A stretch of DNA of 14,831 nucleotides from Kordiimonadaceae bacterium UBA4441. Lineage in GTDB: Bacteria > Pseudomonadota > Alphaproteobacteria > Sphingomonadales > Emcibacteraceae. How positions within the stretch are numbered: position 1 is the first letter of the stretch; each line of letters opens with the position of its first letter. Below the pieces are notes generated by a model. That model ran no database searches, had not been told where the DNA came from, and saw nothing but the letters and a program-made list of their open reading frames with translations. The stretch spans positions 1-14,831 of the forward strand of contig DGPL01000059.1 in assembly GCA_002390425.1 (NCBI GenBank), read 5' to 3'. The position numbers and the translations under genes are program-made. Below are positions 1 to 7,184 of the stretch, piece by piece.

Positions 1-1
1 A

Positions 2-622
2 ATTTGCGGCATTAGCCCTCCTGAGGCATCCGGCTGGTTTAAAAAAGAAATTAATACGATCGAAGACCTGCAAGGGTTAAGAATGAGATTTTTTGGTTTA
101 GGTGCCAAAGTCATGAGCAAGCATGGGGTATCGACACAATTATTAGCGACCGGAGATATATTCCCAGCCCTTGAACTTGGCGCAATTGACGCAACAGAGT
201 TTTCAATGCCTGCCGTTGATCAGAAGTTAGGCTTCGATAAAGTTGCTGGTCATTATTATTTCCCTGGTTGGCATCAACAATCTACTTTTTTTGAACTTAT
301 GATTAATCTCGAAAAATGGGAAAAGTTATCCGACCAGCAACAAGCACAAATTTACAGTACCTGTGGCGATAACATTCGCTATGCAATTGCAGAGGGGGAA
401 GCTCTTCAAGCCGAAGCTATTAACATTCTAAAAGAAGGTGGAACACAATTTCATCAATGGCCTGATGAAATTTTAAAAGAATTTGAAAAATCTTGGATTG
501 AAGTCGCGGCAGAGGAAGCCGAAAAAGATCCTGATTTCAAAAGAGCCTGGTTATCACTACAAACTTTTAGAAAATCATACAAAGCATGGAAAGACCTTGG
601 ATATATTAAAGCAGGTAATTGA
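2..622 (+). CDS. dctP: TRAP transporter substrate-binding protein DctP (5' truncated by window edge)
   Basis: This is the periplasmic solute receptor of a tripartite (TRAP) transporter, which binds a carboxylate-type substrate and delivers it to the DctQM membrane complex. The frame is open from base 2, so 206 C-terminal residues are visible and the signal peptide and first lobe lie outside the window. The family features seen are GISPPEASGWF near the left edge, LRMRFFGLGAKVM (containing the Arg that usually contacts the substrate carboxylate), ALELGAIDATEFSMP, and GWHQQST in the ligand-cleft region. This pattern is closest to the receptors of the mannitol/chloroaromatic and alpha-keto-acid (TakP-like) TRAP subgroup, but the true ligand cannot be read from sequence. 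It ends at TGA 620-622 and overlaps dctQ. The family is certain; the substrate is unknown. Confidence 0.93.
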   Translation: MCGISPPEASGWFKKEINTIEDLQGLRMRFFGLGAKVMSKHGVSTQLLATGDIFPALELGAIDATEFSMPAVDQKLGFDKVAGHYYFPGWHQQSTFFELMINLEKWEKLSDQQQAQIYSTCGDNIRYAIAEGEALQAEAINILKEGGTQFHQWPDEILKEFEKSWIEVAAEEAEKDPDFKRAWLSLQTFRKSYKAWKDLGYIKAGN

Positions 623-1091
623 CCGTATATTAAAGGGAGCTTCTTATTTAGGGCGGTTCGTGCTGATTGCCTTAATGATTACCATTATTTTTGATGTGAT
701 CGGGCGACGTTTTATGAATACGGGCTCTGTCGGTTTACAAGAACTAGAATGGCATTTTCACGGCATTCTTTTTCTTCTATGTCTAGGTTTTAATTACATT
801 GAAGATGCACATGTCAGAGTTGATTTATTTCGAGAAAAATTTTCAACAGAAACAAATAGAAAAATCGAAATCTTCGGCTGTATATTTTTATTGCTTCCAT
901 ATTGTGGGGTGGTTCTTTATTTCGGAATTGATTTTACCATAAAGTCGTATTTAGCTAATGAAATGTCGGCATCTTCTGACGGATTATCATATCGCTGGAT
1001 TATAAAATCATTTTTACCCATTGGTTTTTTACTTTTAGGCCTATCGGGAATTTCAATATTATTAAATAAGCGGAAGAAGTTTAATGATTGA
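597..1091 (+). CDS. dctQ: TRAP transporter small permease DctQ
   Basis: This is the small four-helix membrane subunit of the TRAP transporter, which pairs with DctM. The visible family signature is a hydrophobic first helix ending in DVIGRRFMNTG, then LQELEWHFHG, LCLGFNYIEDAHVRVDLF and a final hydrophobic segment before a basic C-terminus. The frame is open back to an ATG at 483, but that start would overlap dctP by 140 bases and add residues unlike DctQ. I prefer TTG 597, which has GGA six bases upstream and gives about 164 residues, a typical DctQ length. It overlaps the end of dctP by 26 bases and dctM by 8 bases, so the three genes are translationally coupled. The start remains uncertain; the identity is not. 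Confidence 0.87.
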   Translation: MDILKQVIDRILKGASYLGRFVLIALMITIIFDVIGRRFMNTGSVGLQELEWHFHGILFLLCLGFNYIEDAHVRVDLFREKFSTETNRKIEIFGCIFLLLPYCGVVLYFGIDFTIKSYLANEMSASSDGLSYRWIIKSFLPIGFLLLGLSGISILLNKRKKFND

Positions 1092-2427
1092 TCTTCTACC
1101 ACTTTTGATGTTTCCGGTTCTTGCTCTCTTTTTATTTACAGGGTACCCCGTCGCTTTTGTTTTAGGCGGTGTAGGATTGCTATTTGGCCTCATTGGTATG
1201 GGGTTTGATATTTTTAATTTCAAAGAGTTCTTTCTAATTAATTCACGAATATTTGGTGGAGTTGTGGAAAATATTGTTCTTATTGCCATTCCAATGTTTG
1301 TTTTTATGGGACTTATCTTAGAAAAAAGCGGAATTGCAAAAGAGCTACTAAGAAGTCTTCAAATTATGACGCGAAAGATGCCTGGTGGATTAGCCTTATC
1401 AGTCACATTACTTGGCACCATAATGGCTGCAACAACCGGCATTATTGGAGCAAGCGTCGTCATGATATCATTAATGGCATATCCAGCTATGCTGTCAGCA
1501 AATTATGAAAAAACTTTTACAAGTGGTACTATTGCAGCCGCAGGCACACTAGGAATTTTAATACCACCAAGCATAATGTTAGTAATTATGGGAGACCTTC
1601 TTTCAATATCTGTCACAGATTTATTTATGACTGCTCTTATACCCGGCTTAATGCTTGCGACGTTTTATATGATTTATATCATCTTTCATAACCGTCAAAA
1701 AGTTGCTCTTCATTCACCTATTCAGGTTGATATTGAAATATCAACATTTGAAATGTTAAATGGATTTCTTCCGGCAGTAATATTAATTGCTCTCGTATTA
1801 GGTTCTATATTTGCCGGTCTTGCAACACCTACTGAAGCCGCTGGTGTGGGCGCTTTTGGTGCCTTATTACTCGCAATAGCAAAACGTAAAATGAATTTTA
1901 AAACTCTCTGGAAAACTTGTGATCATACCATTAATACTTCTGGGATGATTTTTGGTATTTTTGTTGGCGCCACCGCTTTTTCATATGTATTTCGTTCCCT
2001 TGGTGGTGATGACCTTATTATACATTTCATGAATAGTTTTTCTGGTGGCCCATGGCTCATTATTAGCACGCTAATGCTTATTGTATTTCTATTAGGCTTC
2101 TTTTTTGATTGGATTGAAATAACCCTTATTATTCTGCCAATATTCGCCCCTATTTTAAATGGGCTCGATTTATCAGGACATATTGAAACCGCAAATATAC
2201 TGCCGTGGTTTGCAATTTTAGTTGCCATAAACCTTCAGACATCATTTTTAACGCCGCCATTTGGTTTTGCATTATTTTACATGAAAGGTGTCGCCCCAAG
2301 TTCAATAAGAATGAATGATATTTATAAAGGTGTGATCCCTTACATCATCATTCAGCTTACGGGGTTAATACTGGTGATGCTTTTTCCTGCGATAGCGCTA
2401 TGGCTTCCTACATATTTAAATCAATAA
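1084..2427 (+). CDS. dctM: TRAP transporter large permease DctM
   Basis: This is the large, multi-helix membrane subunit that carries out sodium-coupled solute translocation in TRAP systems. It has 447 residues, close to the usual DctM length. It is hydrophobic throughout, with the two family hallmark segments: GTLGILIPPSIMLVIMGD at about residues 156-173, and the related FLTPPFGFALFYMKG in the second half. The segment GMIFGIFVGATAFSYVFRSLGG and the overall pattern fit the mannitol/chloroaromatic DctM subgroup. ATG 1084 lies inside the end of dctQ and has GGAAG seven bases upstream. The stop is TAA 2425-2427, five bases before the convergent end of the DUF2336 gene. No terminator hairpin is visible between the two. 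Confidence 0.96.
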   Translation: MIDLLPLLMFPVLALFLFTGYPVAFVLGGVGLLFGLIGMGFDIFNFKEFFLINSRIFGGVVENIVLIAIPMFVFMGLILEKSGIAKELLRSLQIMTRKMPGGLALSVTLLGTIMAATTGIIGASVVMISLMAYPAMLSANYEKTFTSGTIAAAGTLGILIPPSIMLVIMGDLLSISVTDLFMTALIPGLMLATFYMIYIIFHNRQKVALHSPIQVDIEISTFEMLNGFLPAVILIALVLGSIFAGLATPTEAAGVGAFGALLLAIAKRKMNFKTLWKTCDHTINTSGMIFGIFVGATAFSYVFRSLGGDDLIIHFMNSFSGGPWLIISTLMLIVFLLGFFFDWIEITLIILPIFAPILNGLDLSGHIETANILPWFAILVAINLQTSFLTPPFGFALFYMKGVAPSSIRMNDIYKGVIPYIIIQLTGLILVMLFPAIALWLPTYLNQ

Positions 2428-2432
2428 TTGAT

Positions 2433-3539
2433 TTAATCACTGCCAACGATTTGATTTAGGAAATATTCAAAACTATCGGCATCAACCGTATTTTCACATT
2501 GTGTTAAAATACGTTCTACCATTCGACTTTTATATCTTTTTGGATCTTCTGATGCAGTAGAAGTCATTTCTTTCGCGACATCCAAGGCCACTTGTATCAC
2601 TGGTAAAGAGTCTGGTGAAAATTCACACTTTTCATATATAGCTTTTAAACCCAAATCGCCACGGTCATGAATAAGTTGATAGGCATTTCCAATTGGAATA
2701 TCCGCGAGCTTTGCGAGCGCTGCTTCAAAGAAAATAACATCCCCTAAGCATAATGCACGGAAAATAAGTGTTTCTGTTAAGCGACCATTACTATGAAGTT
2801 GTTCAACAAAATCACCAAAGTCCATTTCAGCTTTAGTACCGTCATGAATAAGATTAGCAGTTGCACGCTCGCGGGCATTAAAGAATAAATCCATCACCAT
2901 GTCTGATGACATTTCATGATGTGTAACAAGGTGATCACGAACCTGTTCTGATACCAAATTAACGAGACGTTCTGTTACTTTTAATGGCAATTGTGCACGT
3001 TGGGCCATTGGCACATTCACACGTTCATCATCACCATATTTATCAAGGACCTTGTCCATCGTATCTTCTTGAAGCTCTGCACCATCATTTTTCATTAATG
3101 TTGCTACAACTTCAGCATCAGATGTATTTTCTACTATCGTATCTGCAAGGTTCGCAGATACATTTGAACGGCTTGCGATTGCTTGCTGCGCATCACTGTC
3201 TTGGCTTTTGATAATTTCGACAAGATCTTCATCGGTTAAGACTTCAGAAAACTCAAGCATAGGCATGGAAACTTCTTTAACATCATTTGCTAATGTTACA
3301 GCCACATCATGCGGAATACTGTCTGAACTTTTAAGACTTTCGGATAGAGCTTCACGTACGCGAACCTCAGCATCCTTTACCATTATTTTGAAAATTTCTT
3401 CTGCAATTTTGCGTTCTTCGTCACTTAAATTCCCAGCAGAGAACTGCTCACTCACTTTTGAGGCTGCAACAGCGCGATTTTCAGCTTTAGGTTCCGTAAG
3501 AAGTCGCACAACATCAGAACTATCAAGATTTCCACTCAT
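2433..3539 (-). CDS. DUF2336 domain-containing protein
   Basis: This is a soluble, acidic, alpha-helical protein of the DUF2336 family, which is common in Alphaproteobacteria and has no established function. No signal peptide or membrane segment is present. The N-terminal half reads like HEAT-type helical repeats: LLTEPKAENRAVAASKVSEQF, then VRVREALSESL, then DAQQAIASRSNVSANLADTIV. The C-terminal half holds the family core, with FNARERATANLIHDG and GRLTETLIFRALCLGD followed by FFEAALAKLADIP. Start choice: the frame opens at ATG 3587 with no ribosome site. ATG 3539 gives the usual short N-terminus (MSGNLDSSDVVRLL) and has AAAGG 11 bases upstream, so it is preferred; the longer form adds 16 residues. 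The gene stands alone, convergent with dctM. Confidence 0.85.
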   Translation of the reverse strand: MSGNLDSSDVVRLLTEPKAENRAVAASKVSEQFSAGNLSDEERKIAEEIFKIMVKDAEVRVREALSESLKSSDSIPHDVAVTLANDVKEVSMPMLEFSEVLTDEDLVEIIKSQDSDAQQAIASRSNVSANLADTIVENTSDAEVVATLMKNDGAELQEDTMDKVLDKYGDDERVNVPMAQRAQLPLKVTERLVNLVSEQVRDHLVTHHEMSSDMVMDLFFNARERATANLIHDGTKAEMDFGDFVEQLHSNGRLTETLIFRALCLGDVIFFEAALAKLADIPIGNAYQLIHDRGDLGLKAIYEKCEFSPDSLPVIQVALDVAKEMTSTASEDPKRYKSRMVERILTQCENTVDADSFEYFLNQIVGSD

Positions 3540-3903
3540 AAATATCGGTGCCTTTAGTAACTGCAATTCATCGCACAGCGAATCCAATGCAAAAATTTAT
3601 TAAATCTAATTCCATACTTATAAAAGAAAAATAGTTAAACTCCCGTTAATATCAGTGCTTAATAAGGAATTAAATTCGCTCAAAATATTTATGATATAAT
3701 ATAACATATTGATTTAATTTACTTTTACTCAATTGTGAATTCATCAACCTTATGGGCCTTAATTCTGCCTTATAAAATTGTCATTTATGACTTAGTTGGA
3801 AAAAGTTCGATTTCTGCGGATTTTTAACGAAATCAATTGTCGGATTGCATTTTATTTGCTATGGCATTCGCAGGAATTAAAGTTTAAACTAAAGGGACTT
3901 AAA
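3540..3903. other. AT-rich intergenic region between divergent DUF2336 and cytochrome c genes
   Basis: About 360 bases contain no convincing gene. The region must hold the promoters of two divergent genes. A TATAAT match occurs at 3695-3700, but no acceptable -35 box lies upstream of it, and the surroundings are almost pure A/T. For the cytochrome gene, TTGTCG at 3837-3842 lies 17 bases from TATGGC at 3860-3865, a poor sigma-70 match. The frame of cytochrome c stays open leftwards to 3796, but its residues there do not resemble a signal peptide or any family. No tRNA, hairpin terminator or repeat was seen. Confidence 0.5.
3891..3896 (+). promoter_or_regulatory. Ribosome binding site that fixes the cytochrome c start
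   Basis: AAAGGG lies seven bases before ATG 3904. It decides between this start and the in-frame upstream extension to 3796, because only ATG 3904 gives a clean N-terminal signal peptide. Confidence 0.75.
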
Positions 3904-4290
3904 ATGAATAGACTTTTTAAAATTTTCAGTATTGTGCTTCTCAGTAGCGTAATTTTCCCGTTGGCTTCACACGCTGAAGGTGATGCGGCAAATGGCGAAG
4001 CCATATTTAACAAAAAATGTAAGGTTTGTCATACATTTGCAAAAGGTGATAAAGCTAGAATTGGCCCAAACCTTTATGGCGTTCATGGTGGTAAAGCAGC
4101 GCAAAAAGAAGGTTATAAATACTCTAAAGGCATAGTTGCTGCAGATTTAACATGGGATGACGCGACATTAGATGCATATCTTCTAAAACCAAGAGACGTC
4201 GTTAAAAGAGGTAAAATGGTATTCGCAGGTTTTAAAAAACAATCTGATCGCGATGACGTAATTACTTTTTTGAAAACGTTGAAAGATTAA
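3904..4290 (+). CDS. Exported class I cytochrome c (c2/c550-like)
   Basis: This is a small soluble electron carrier of the periplasm, likely shuttling electrons between the bc1 complex and a terminal oxidase or another acceptor. It has 128 residues. Residues 1-24 form a Sec signal peptide (basic start, hydrophobic core, cut after ASHA). The covalent haem motif is CKVCH at 39-43, with His43 as proximal ligand. Met105 in the segment KRGKMVFAGF is the expected distal ligand. IGPNLYGVHGG (53-63), YKYSKG and TWDDATLDAYL are typical of the mitochondrial-type/c2 group. A strong ribosome site supports ATG 3904. It is followed by mlaC on the same strand after 69 bases. The specific redox partner cannot be inferred. 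Confidence 0.94.
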   Translation: MNRLFKIFSIVLLSSVIFPLASHAEGDAANGEAIFNKKCKVCHTFAKGDKARIGPNLYGVHGGKAAQKEGYKYSKGIVAADLTWDDATLDAYLLKPRDVVKRGKMVFAGFKKQSDRDDVITFLKTLKD

Positions 4291-4313
4291 ATATATTTGT
4301 TAATTATTTAATC
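4285..4313 (+). repeat. Short A/T inverted repeat over the cytochrome c stop codon
   Basis: GATTAAATA at 4285-4293 and its reverse complement TATTTAATC at 4305-4313 flank an 11-base loop. The left arm contains the cytochrome c stop codon (4288-4290). There is no G/C-rich stem and no T-run after it, so it is at most a weak terminator or mRNA end-stabiliser, and it may be chance in AT-rich DNA. Confidence 0.3.
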
Positions 4314-4359
4314 ATACAAATCGTGCATAATTAATACTTGATAAATCATAGGTGTTAAG

Positions 4360-5073
4360 ATGAATAACAAAAATAGAAATAGAGCCGTTGCAAAAGCAGA
4401 AACGCAAAAGAAAAGTGATTTCACTAGAAGAATTTTCTTAAGCTTACTATCGGCTTCCTTCCTTCTCGCGTTATTCGTCTTAGGCGGAAATGCATTTGCG
4501 GACAATAAAGATCCTGCCGAGCAAGAAAAGGCCCGTCAGTTTATTGAAGTATTCGCAGATAGAGCGATCGGTGTTTTGAATAATAAAGAACTAACCGAAG
4601 AGGAAACTCTTGGTGAATATCGTTCAATACTAAACGAAGCTTTTGCTCTTGATTACATTGCACGTATTACGCTTAGTCGTCACCGCAGAAAAGCAACTGA
4701 AGCCGAATTAGCTGAATATTTTAATTTATTTCCAGAATTTATCTTAAAGGTAAATGCTTCGCGTCTTCAAAAACTTGATACTGCTAAGATTGATATCGAG
4801 AGAGTAACACCACATGCCAAATCAGATATATTTATTCGGACAAAGGCCTATAATTCTGAAAATAAATCAATTGATGTTGATTGGCGCGTAAGAAGCGATA
4901 AAAATGGAAACGTGCGTATCATCGACGTTAAAATAGAAGGTATCAGCCTAGTAGCAACCCAACGCGATGATTTTACAGCACGTATTTCCAGCAGTGGTAT
5001 AAGTGGCCTCAATCAATATATGAAGGATATTATTGACGGTTTAACAGTTGCGGAAGAAGAAACGACCTCCTAA
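4360..5073 (+). CDS. mlaC: MlaC/Ttg2D-family periplasmic phospholipid-binding protein
   Basis: This is the periplasmic carrier of the Mla system, which moves phospholipid between the outer-membrane MlaA complex and the inner-membrane MlaFEDB ABC transporter. It has 237 residues. The N-terminus carries an unusually long basic stretch (about 24 residues) before the hydrophobic segment at about 25-44, ending in NAFA, so it is probably a signal peptide with a long n-region. The family core follows: FALDYIARITLSRHRRKATEAELAEYF in the middle, the SIDVDWRV strand, and DVKIEGISLVATQRDDF near the end. ATG 4360 has AGGTG just upstream. No other mla gene is in the window, so its partners lie elsewhere. 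It sits between cytochrome c and a DUF4170 gene, which it precedes by about 30 bases. Confidence 0.9.
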   Translation: MNNKNRNRAVAKAETQKKSDFTRRIFLSLLSASFLLALFVLGGNAFADNKDPAEQEKARQFIEVFADRAIGVLNNKELTEEETLGEYRSILNEAFALDYIARITLSRHRRKATEAELAEYFNLFPEFILKVNASRLQKLDTAKIDIERVTPHAKSDIFIRTKAYNSENKSIDVDWRVRSDKNGNVRIIDVKIEGISLVATQRDDFTARISSSGISGLNQYMKDIIDGLTVAEEETTS

Positions 5074-5105
5074 ATAATAGGAGTTTAATGGAAAAGGGAC
5101 TAACG

Positions 5106-5327
5106 ATGACAGACGGTCAATTATATTTAGTATTCGGTGGAAAAGTGTCAGACCCACGTACAACTGATTTTGTCGACACAGATACACTTGATACCGTTGG
5201 GATTTACCCCAACTACGAAGAAGCAAAGAACGCCTGGAAAGGTGCAAGCCAATCAAAAGTAGATGATGCAATGACAAAATATGTTGTCGTTTGTCTTGAT
5301 AAACTCTTGTCCCCAGAAAATGATTAG
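5106..5327 (+). CDS. DUF4170 family small protein
   Basis: This is a 73-residue cytoplasmic protein of the DUF4170 family, common in Alphaproteobacteria and of unknown function. The visible family features are QLYLVFGGKVSDP at the start, the segment LDTVGIYPNYEEAKNAWKG, and VDDAMTKYVVVCLDKLL before the end. Two starts are plausible. ATG 5088 has AGGAG five bases upstream. ATG 5106 has AAGGGA just upstream and gives MTDGQLYLVFGG, the N-terminus expected for the family, so it is preferred; the longer form adds six residues. It follows mlaC closely and is followed at once by an intrinsic terminator, which makes it the last gene of that transcript. Confidence 0.85.
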   Translation: MTDGQLYLVFGGKVSDPRTTDFVDTDTLDTVGIYPNYEEAKNAWKGASQSKVDDAMTKYVVVCLDKLLSPEND

Positions 5328-5340
5328 TTTTCAATTATTA

Positions 5341-5366
5341 AAGGCGCTTTAAAGCGTCTTTTTTTT
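5341..5366 (+). terminator. Intrinsic terminator after the DUF4170 gene
   Basis: AAGGCGCTTTAAAGCGTCTT at 5341-5360 folds on itself as an almost perfect hairpin (one G-T pair) and runs into eight T residues at 5359-5366. This is a textbook rho-independent terminator 13 bases after the DUF4170 stop. Its T-run ends just before the glycerate kinase start. Confidence 0.92.
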
Positions 5367-5376
5367 GGATTTAATT

Positions 5377-6624
5377 TTGAATATTTCTTCGCCACAAGAA
5401 TATTTAACGACTTTGTTTAAAAGCGCCGTAGAATACGCACATCCAAAATCAATTCTCGCTAATAATCTTCCTCAAGAACGTGAAGAACCAGTCACTGTAA
5501 TAGCTATTGGAAAAGCGGCAGCGGCTATGGCATGTGAATTTGAAAAAAATTGGTTTGGCCCTATCAAAGGGATAGCCGTCACGCCTTATGGCGCTGTCAC
5601 TAAAACCAAATTCATTAAAATTATTGAAGCCTCTCATCCAACCCCAGATCAAAATTCAGTAAAAGCAGCAAAAGCAGTTCTCGAACAATGCTCAAGTCTT
5701 ACTTCAGATGATTTAGTAGTTGTTCTTCTTTCAGGTGGTGGTTCTTCCTTACTTTGCCTTCCCGAAGATGGAATTAGTCTAGCCGATAAACAAGCGCTTA
5801 ATTCGCTCCTTTTAAAATCCGGTGCTTCAATTGATGAGATAAATACAGTCCGAAAACAGATTTCAAAAGTAAAAGGAGGGAAGATTCTTTCCCAATGTAA
5901 TGGGACCAAAATCATTACTTTGGCTATATCAGACGTGTTTAATGATGATCCAAGCATTATTGCATCAGGCCCTACGGTTTCTGATAATTCAACAATTCAA
6001 GATGCAATAAGAGTTGTTAAAAAATATAATTTATCTTTACCGAGTTCGGTCAATGAGTGGTTTCAGAAAGACAAACAATACGTAATAAAGAAAACTGTTA
6101 AAATTAATAATACCAATGAATATAAGATCATCGCATCACCTGATATGATGTTAAAAAATATCGAAAAACAAATAATTGGTGAAGGTTATGATTGCATCAA
6201 CCTTGGTGTTCTTGACGGTGATAGCAAAACACTCGGTTATCATCATGCAGGTAAGGCTCTTGCATTAAATTCGATTAAACCAACAATAATTTTATCGGGC
6301 GGTGAAACGACCGTAAATGTTCTTGGAAATGGTAAAGGCGGACGCAACAGCGAATATTTATTAAGTTTAGCAAGTGTTTTAAATAAACAAACTGACATCT
6401 TTGCTATTGCCGCCGATACAGATGGCATTGATGGCTTCACCGATGCGGCGGGGGCATATTATTATCCTGGCGCTCTAGATACTCTAGATAATGATCCAAT
6501 AGAGTATCTCAATAATAATGATAGTTACACGGCCTTTAAAAAGATCGGCACCCTTATTAAAACCGGTCCCACACAAACAAATGTCAATGATTTTAGGGCT
6601 ATATTGATTTATCCAAATGATTAA
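5377..6624 (+). CDS. MOFRL-type glycerate 2-kinase (DUF4147 family)
   Basis: This enzyme phosphorylates D-glycerate with ATP to 2-phosphoglycerate, feeding glyoxylate- or serine-derived carbon into glycolysis. It belongs to the class-II glycerate kinase family (GckA; homologues are often mislabelled TtuD hydroxypyruvate reductase). It has about 415 residues. The N-terminal DUF4147 domain shows AIGKAAAAMA, EASHPTPDQNS, the nucleotide-site loop VVLLSGGGSSLL and the motif EINTVRKQISKVKGGK. The C-terminal MOFRL domain shows ILSGGETTVNVLGNGKGGRNSEYLL and AADTDGIDGFTDAAGA. There is no ATG near the N-terminus. TTG 5377 (GGA seven bases upstream) or TTG 5365 must serve, and the former is preferred. 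Its position directly after a terminator is odd. The stop overlaps the stop of the convergent bioY. Confidence 0.9.
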   Translation: MNISSPQEYLTTLFKSAVEYAHPKSILANNLPQEREEPVTVIAIGKAAAAMACEFEKNWFGPIKGIAVTPYGAVTKTKFIKIIEASHPTPDQNSVKAAKAVLEQCSSLTSDDLVVVLLSGGGSSLLCLPEDGISLADKQALNSLLLKSGASIDEINTVRKQISKVKGGKILSQCNGTKIITLAISDVFNDDPSIIASGPTVSDNSTIQDAIRVVKKYNLSLPSSVNEWFQKDKQYVIKKTVKINNTNEYKIIASPDMMLKNIEKQIIGEGYDCINLGVLDGDSKTLGYHHAGKALALNSIKPTIILSGGETTVNVLGNGKGGRNSEYLLSLASVLNKQTDIFAIAADTDGIDGFTDAAGAYYYPGALDTLDNDPIEYLNNNDSYTAFKKIGTLIKTGPTQTNVNDFRAILIYPND

Positions 6625-7172
6625 TTCTGTTGCCGCTTATCAAGCAATATCCAGACTTCAACAGCTATTATCACAGCCAACACAGCTTTAAAGATCATAT
6701 TGAAATAAAATGGATGAAGCCAATTATTATAGATCGATATCCAAGTCGCATCCGTATAATATTTCCCCCAAAGTATGCCACATAATTGTACAATTATCGT
6801 TGCACCAATACAAGGCATAGCAGATTTAAAATATAATGGTTTTCTGGATAATTTTTTTACATTCGCCTTAATTGATTTTGAAAAATACGAAATAAATATT
6901 ACGGCTAATATAAAGCCAAATATAAAGCCGCTCGTTGGGCCTGTTAATACTTCAATCCCGCTTCTACCGCCGGCAAAGACAGGAAGTCCAATTACCCCCA
7001 TCAAAATATAAATAATGATTGAGAATACACCTAAATTCATAGGCAGTAAAAACCCTACCAGGAATACAAATAGCGTTTGAAGCGAAAATGGTACTAGACC
7101 AATAGGTAGGGAAATCCATGCTACTGCTGTTATCAATACTGAAAACAGCAGGGATAATAATAGTTTTTTCAT
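6621..7172 (-). CDS. bioY: BioY-family biotin transporter (S component)
   Basis: This is a membrane biotin-uptake protein, the substrate-binding unit of an ECF transporter, which in many bacteria works without dedicated energising subunits. It has 183 residues and about six membrane helices. The BioY signatures are PFSLQTLFVFLVGFLL at about 28-43, IGLPVFAGGRSG, and LTGPTSGFIFGF. No bioM, bioN or biotin-synthesis gene is visible nearby. It begins only 12 bases after the M14 peptidase stop on the same strand, so it may be the last gene of that operon. Its stop overlaps the glycerate kinase stop by four bases (TTAA, read as a stop on both strands). No BirA operator was recognised. Confidence 0.92.
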   Translation of the reverse strand: MKKLLLSLLFSVLITAVAWISLPIGLVPFSLQTLFVFLVGFLLPMNLGVFSIIIYILMGVIGLPVFAGGRSGIEVLTGPTSGFIFGFILAVIFISYFSKSIKANVKKLSRKPLYFKSAMPCIGATIIVQLCGILWGKYYTDATWISIYNNWLHPFYFNMIFKAVLAVIIAVEVWILLDKRQQN

Positions 7173-7184
7173 TGGTTCTTGGAC

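Noticed and set aside
483..596. Upstream ATG for dctQ
   Set aside because: It would overlap dctP by 140 bases and adds a basic stretch absent from DctQ proteins.
3208..3603. Plus-strand open frames at 2984-3211 and 3208-3603
   Set aside because: They are antisense to the DUF2336 gene, with Ser- or His-rich low-complexity translation typical of shadow frames.
3672..3700. TATAAT at 3695-3700 as a promoter
   Set aside because: No -35 box at 16-18 bases upstream, and such matches are common by chance in this AT-rich stretch.
3796..3903. In-frame upstream extension of the cytochrome c gene
   Set aside because: The added residues are not conserved-looking and would bury the signal peptide; a good ribosome site marks ATG 3904.
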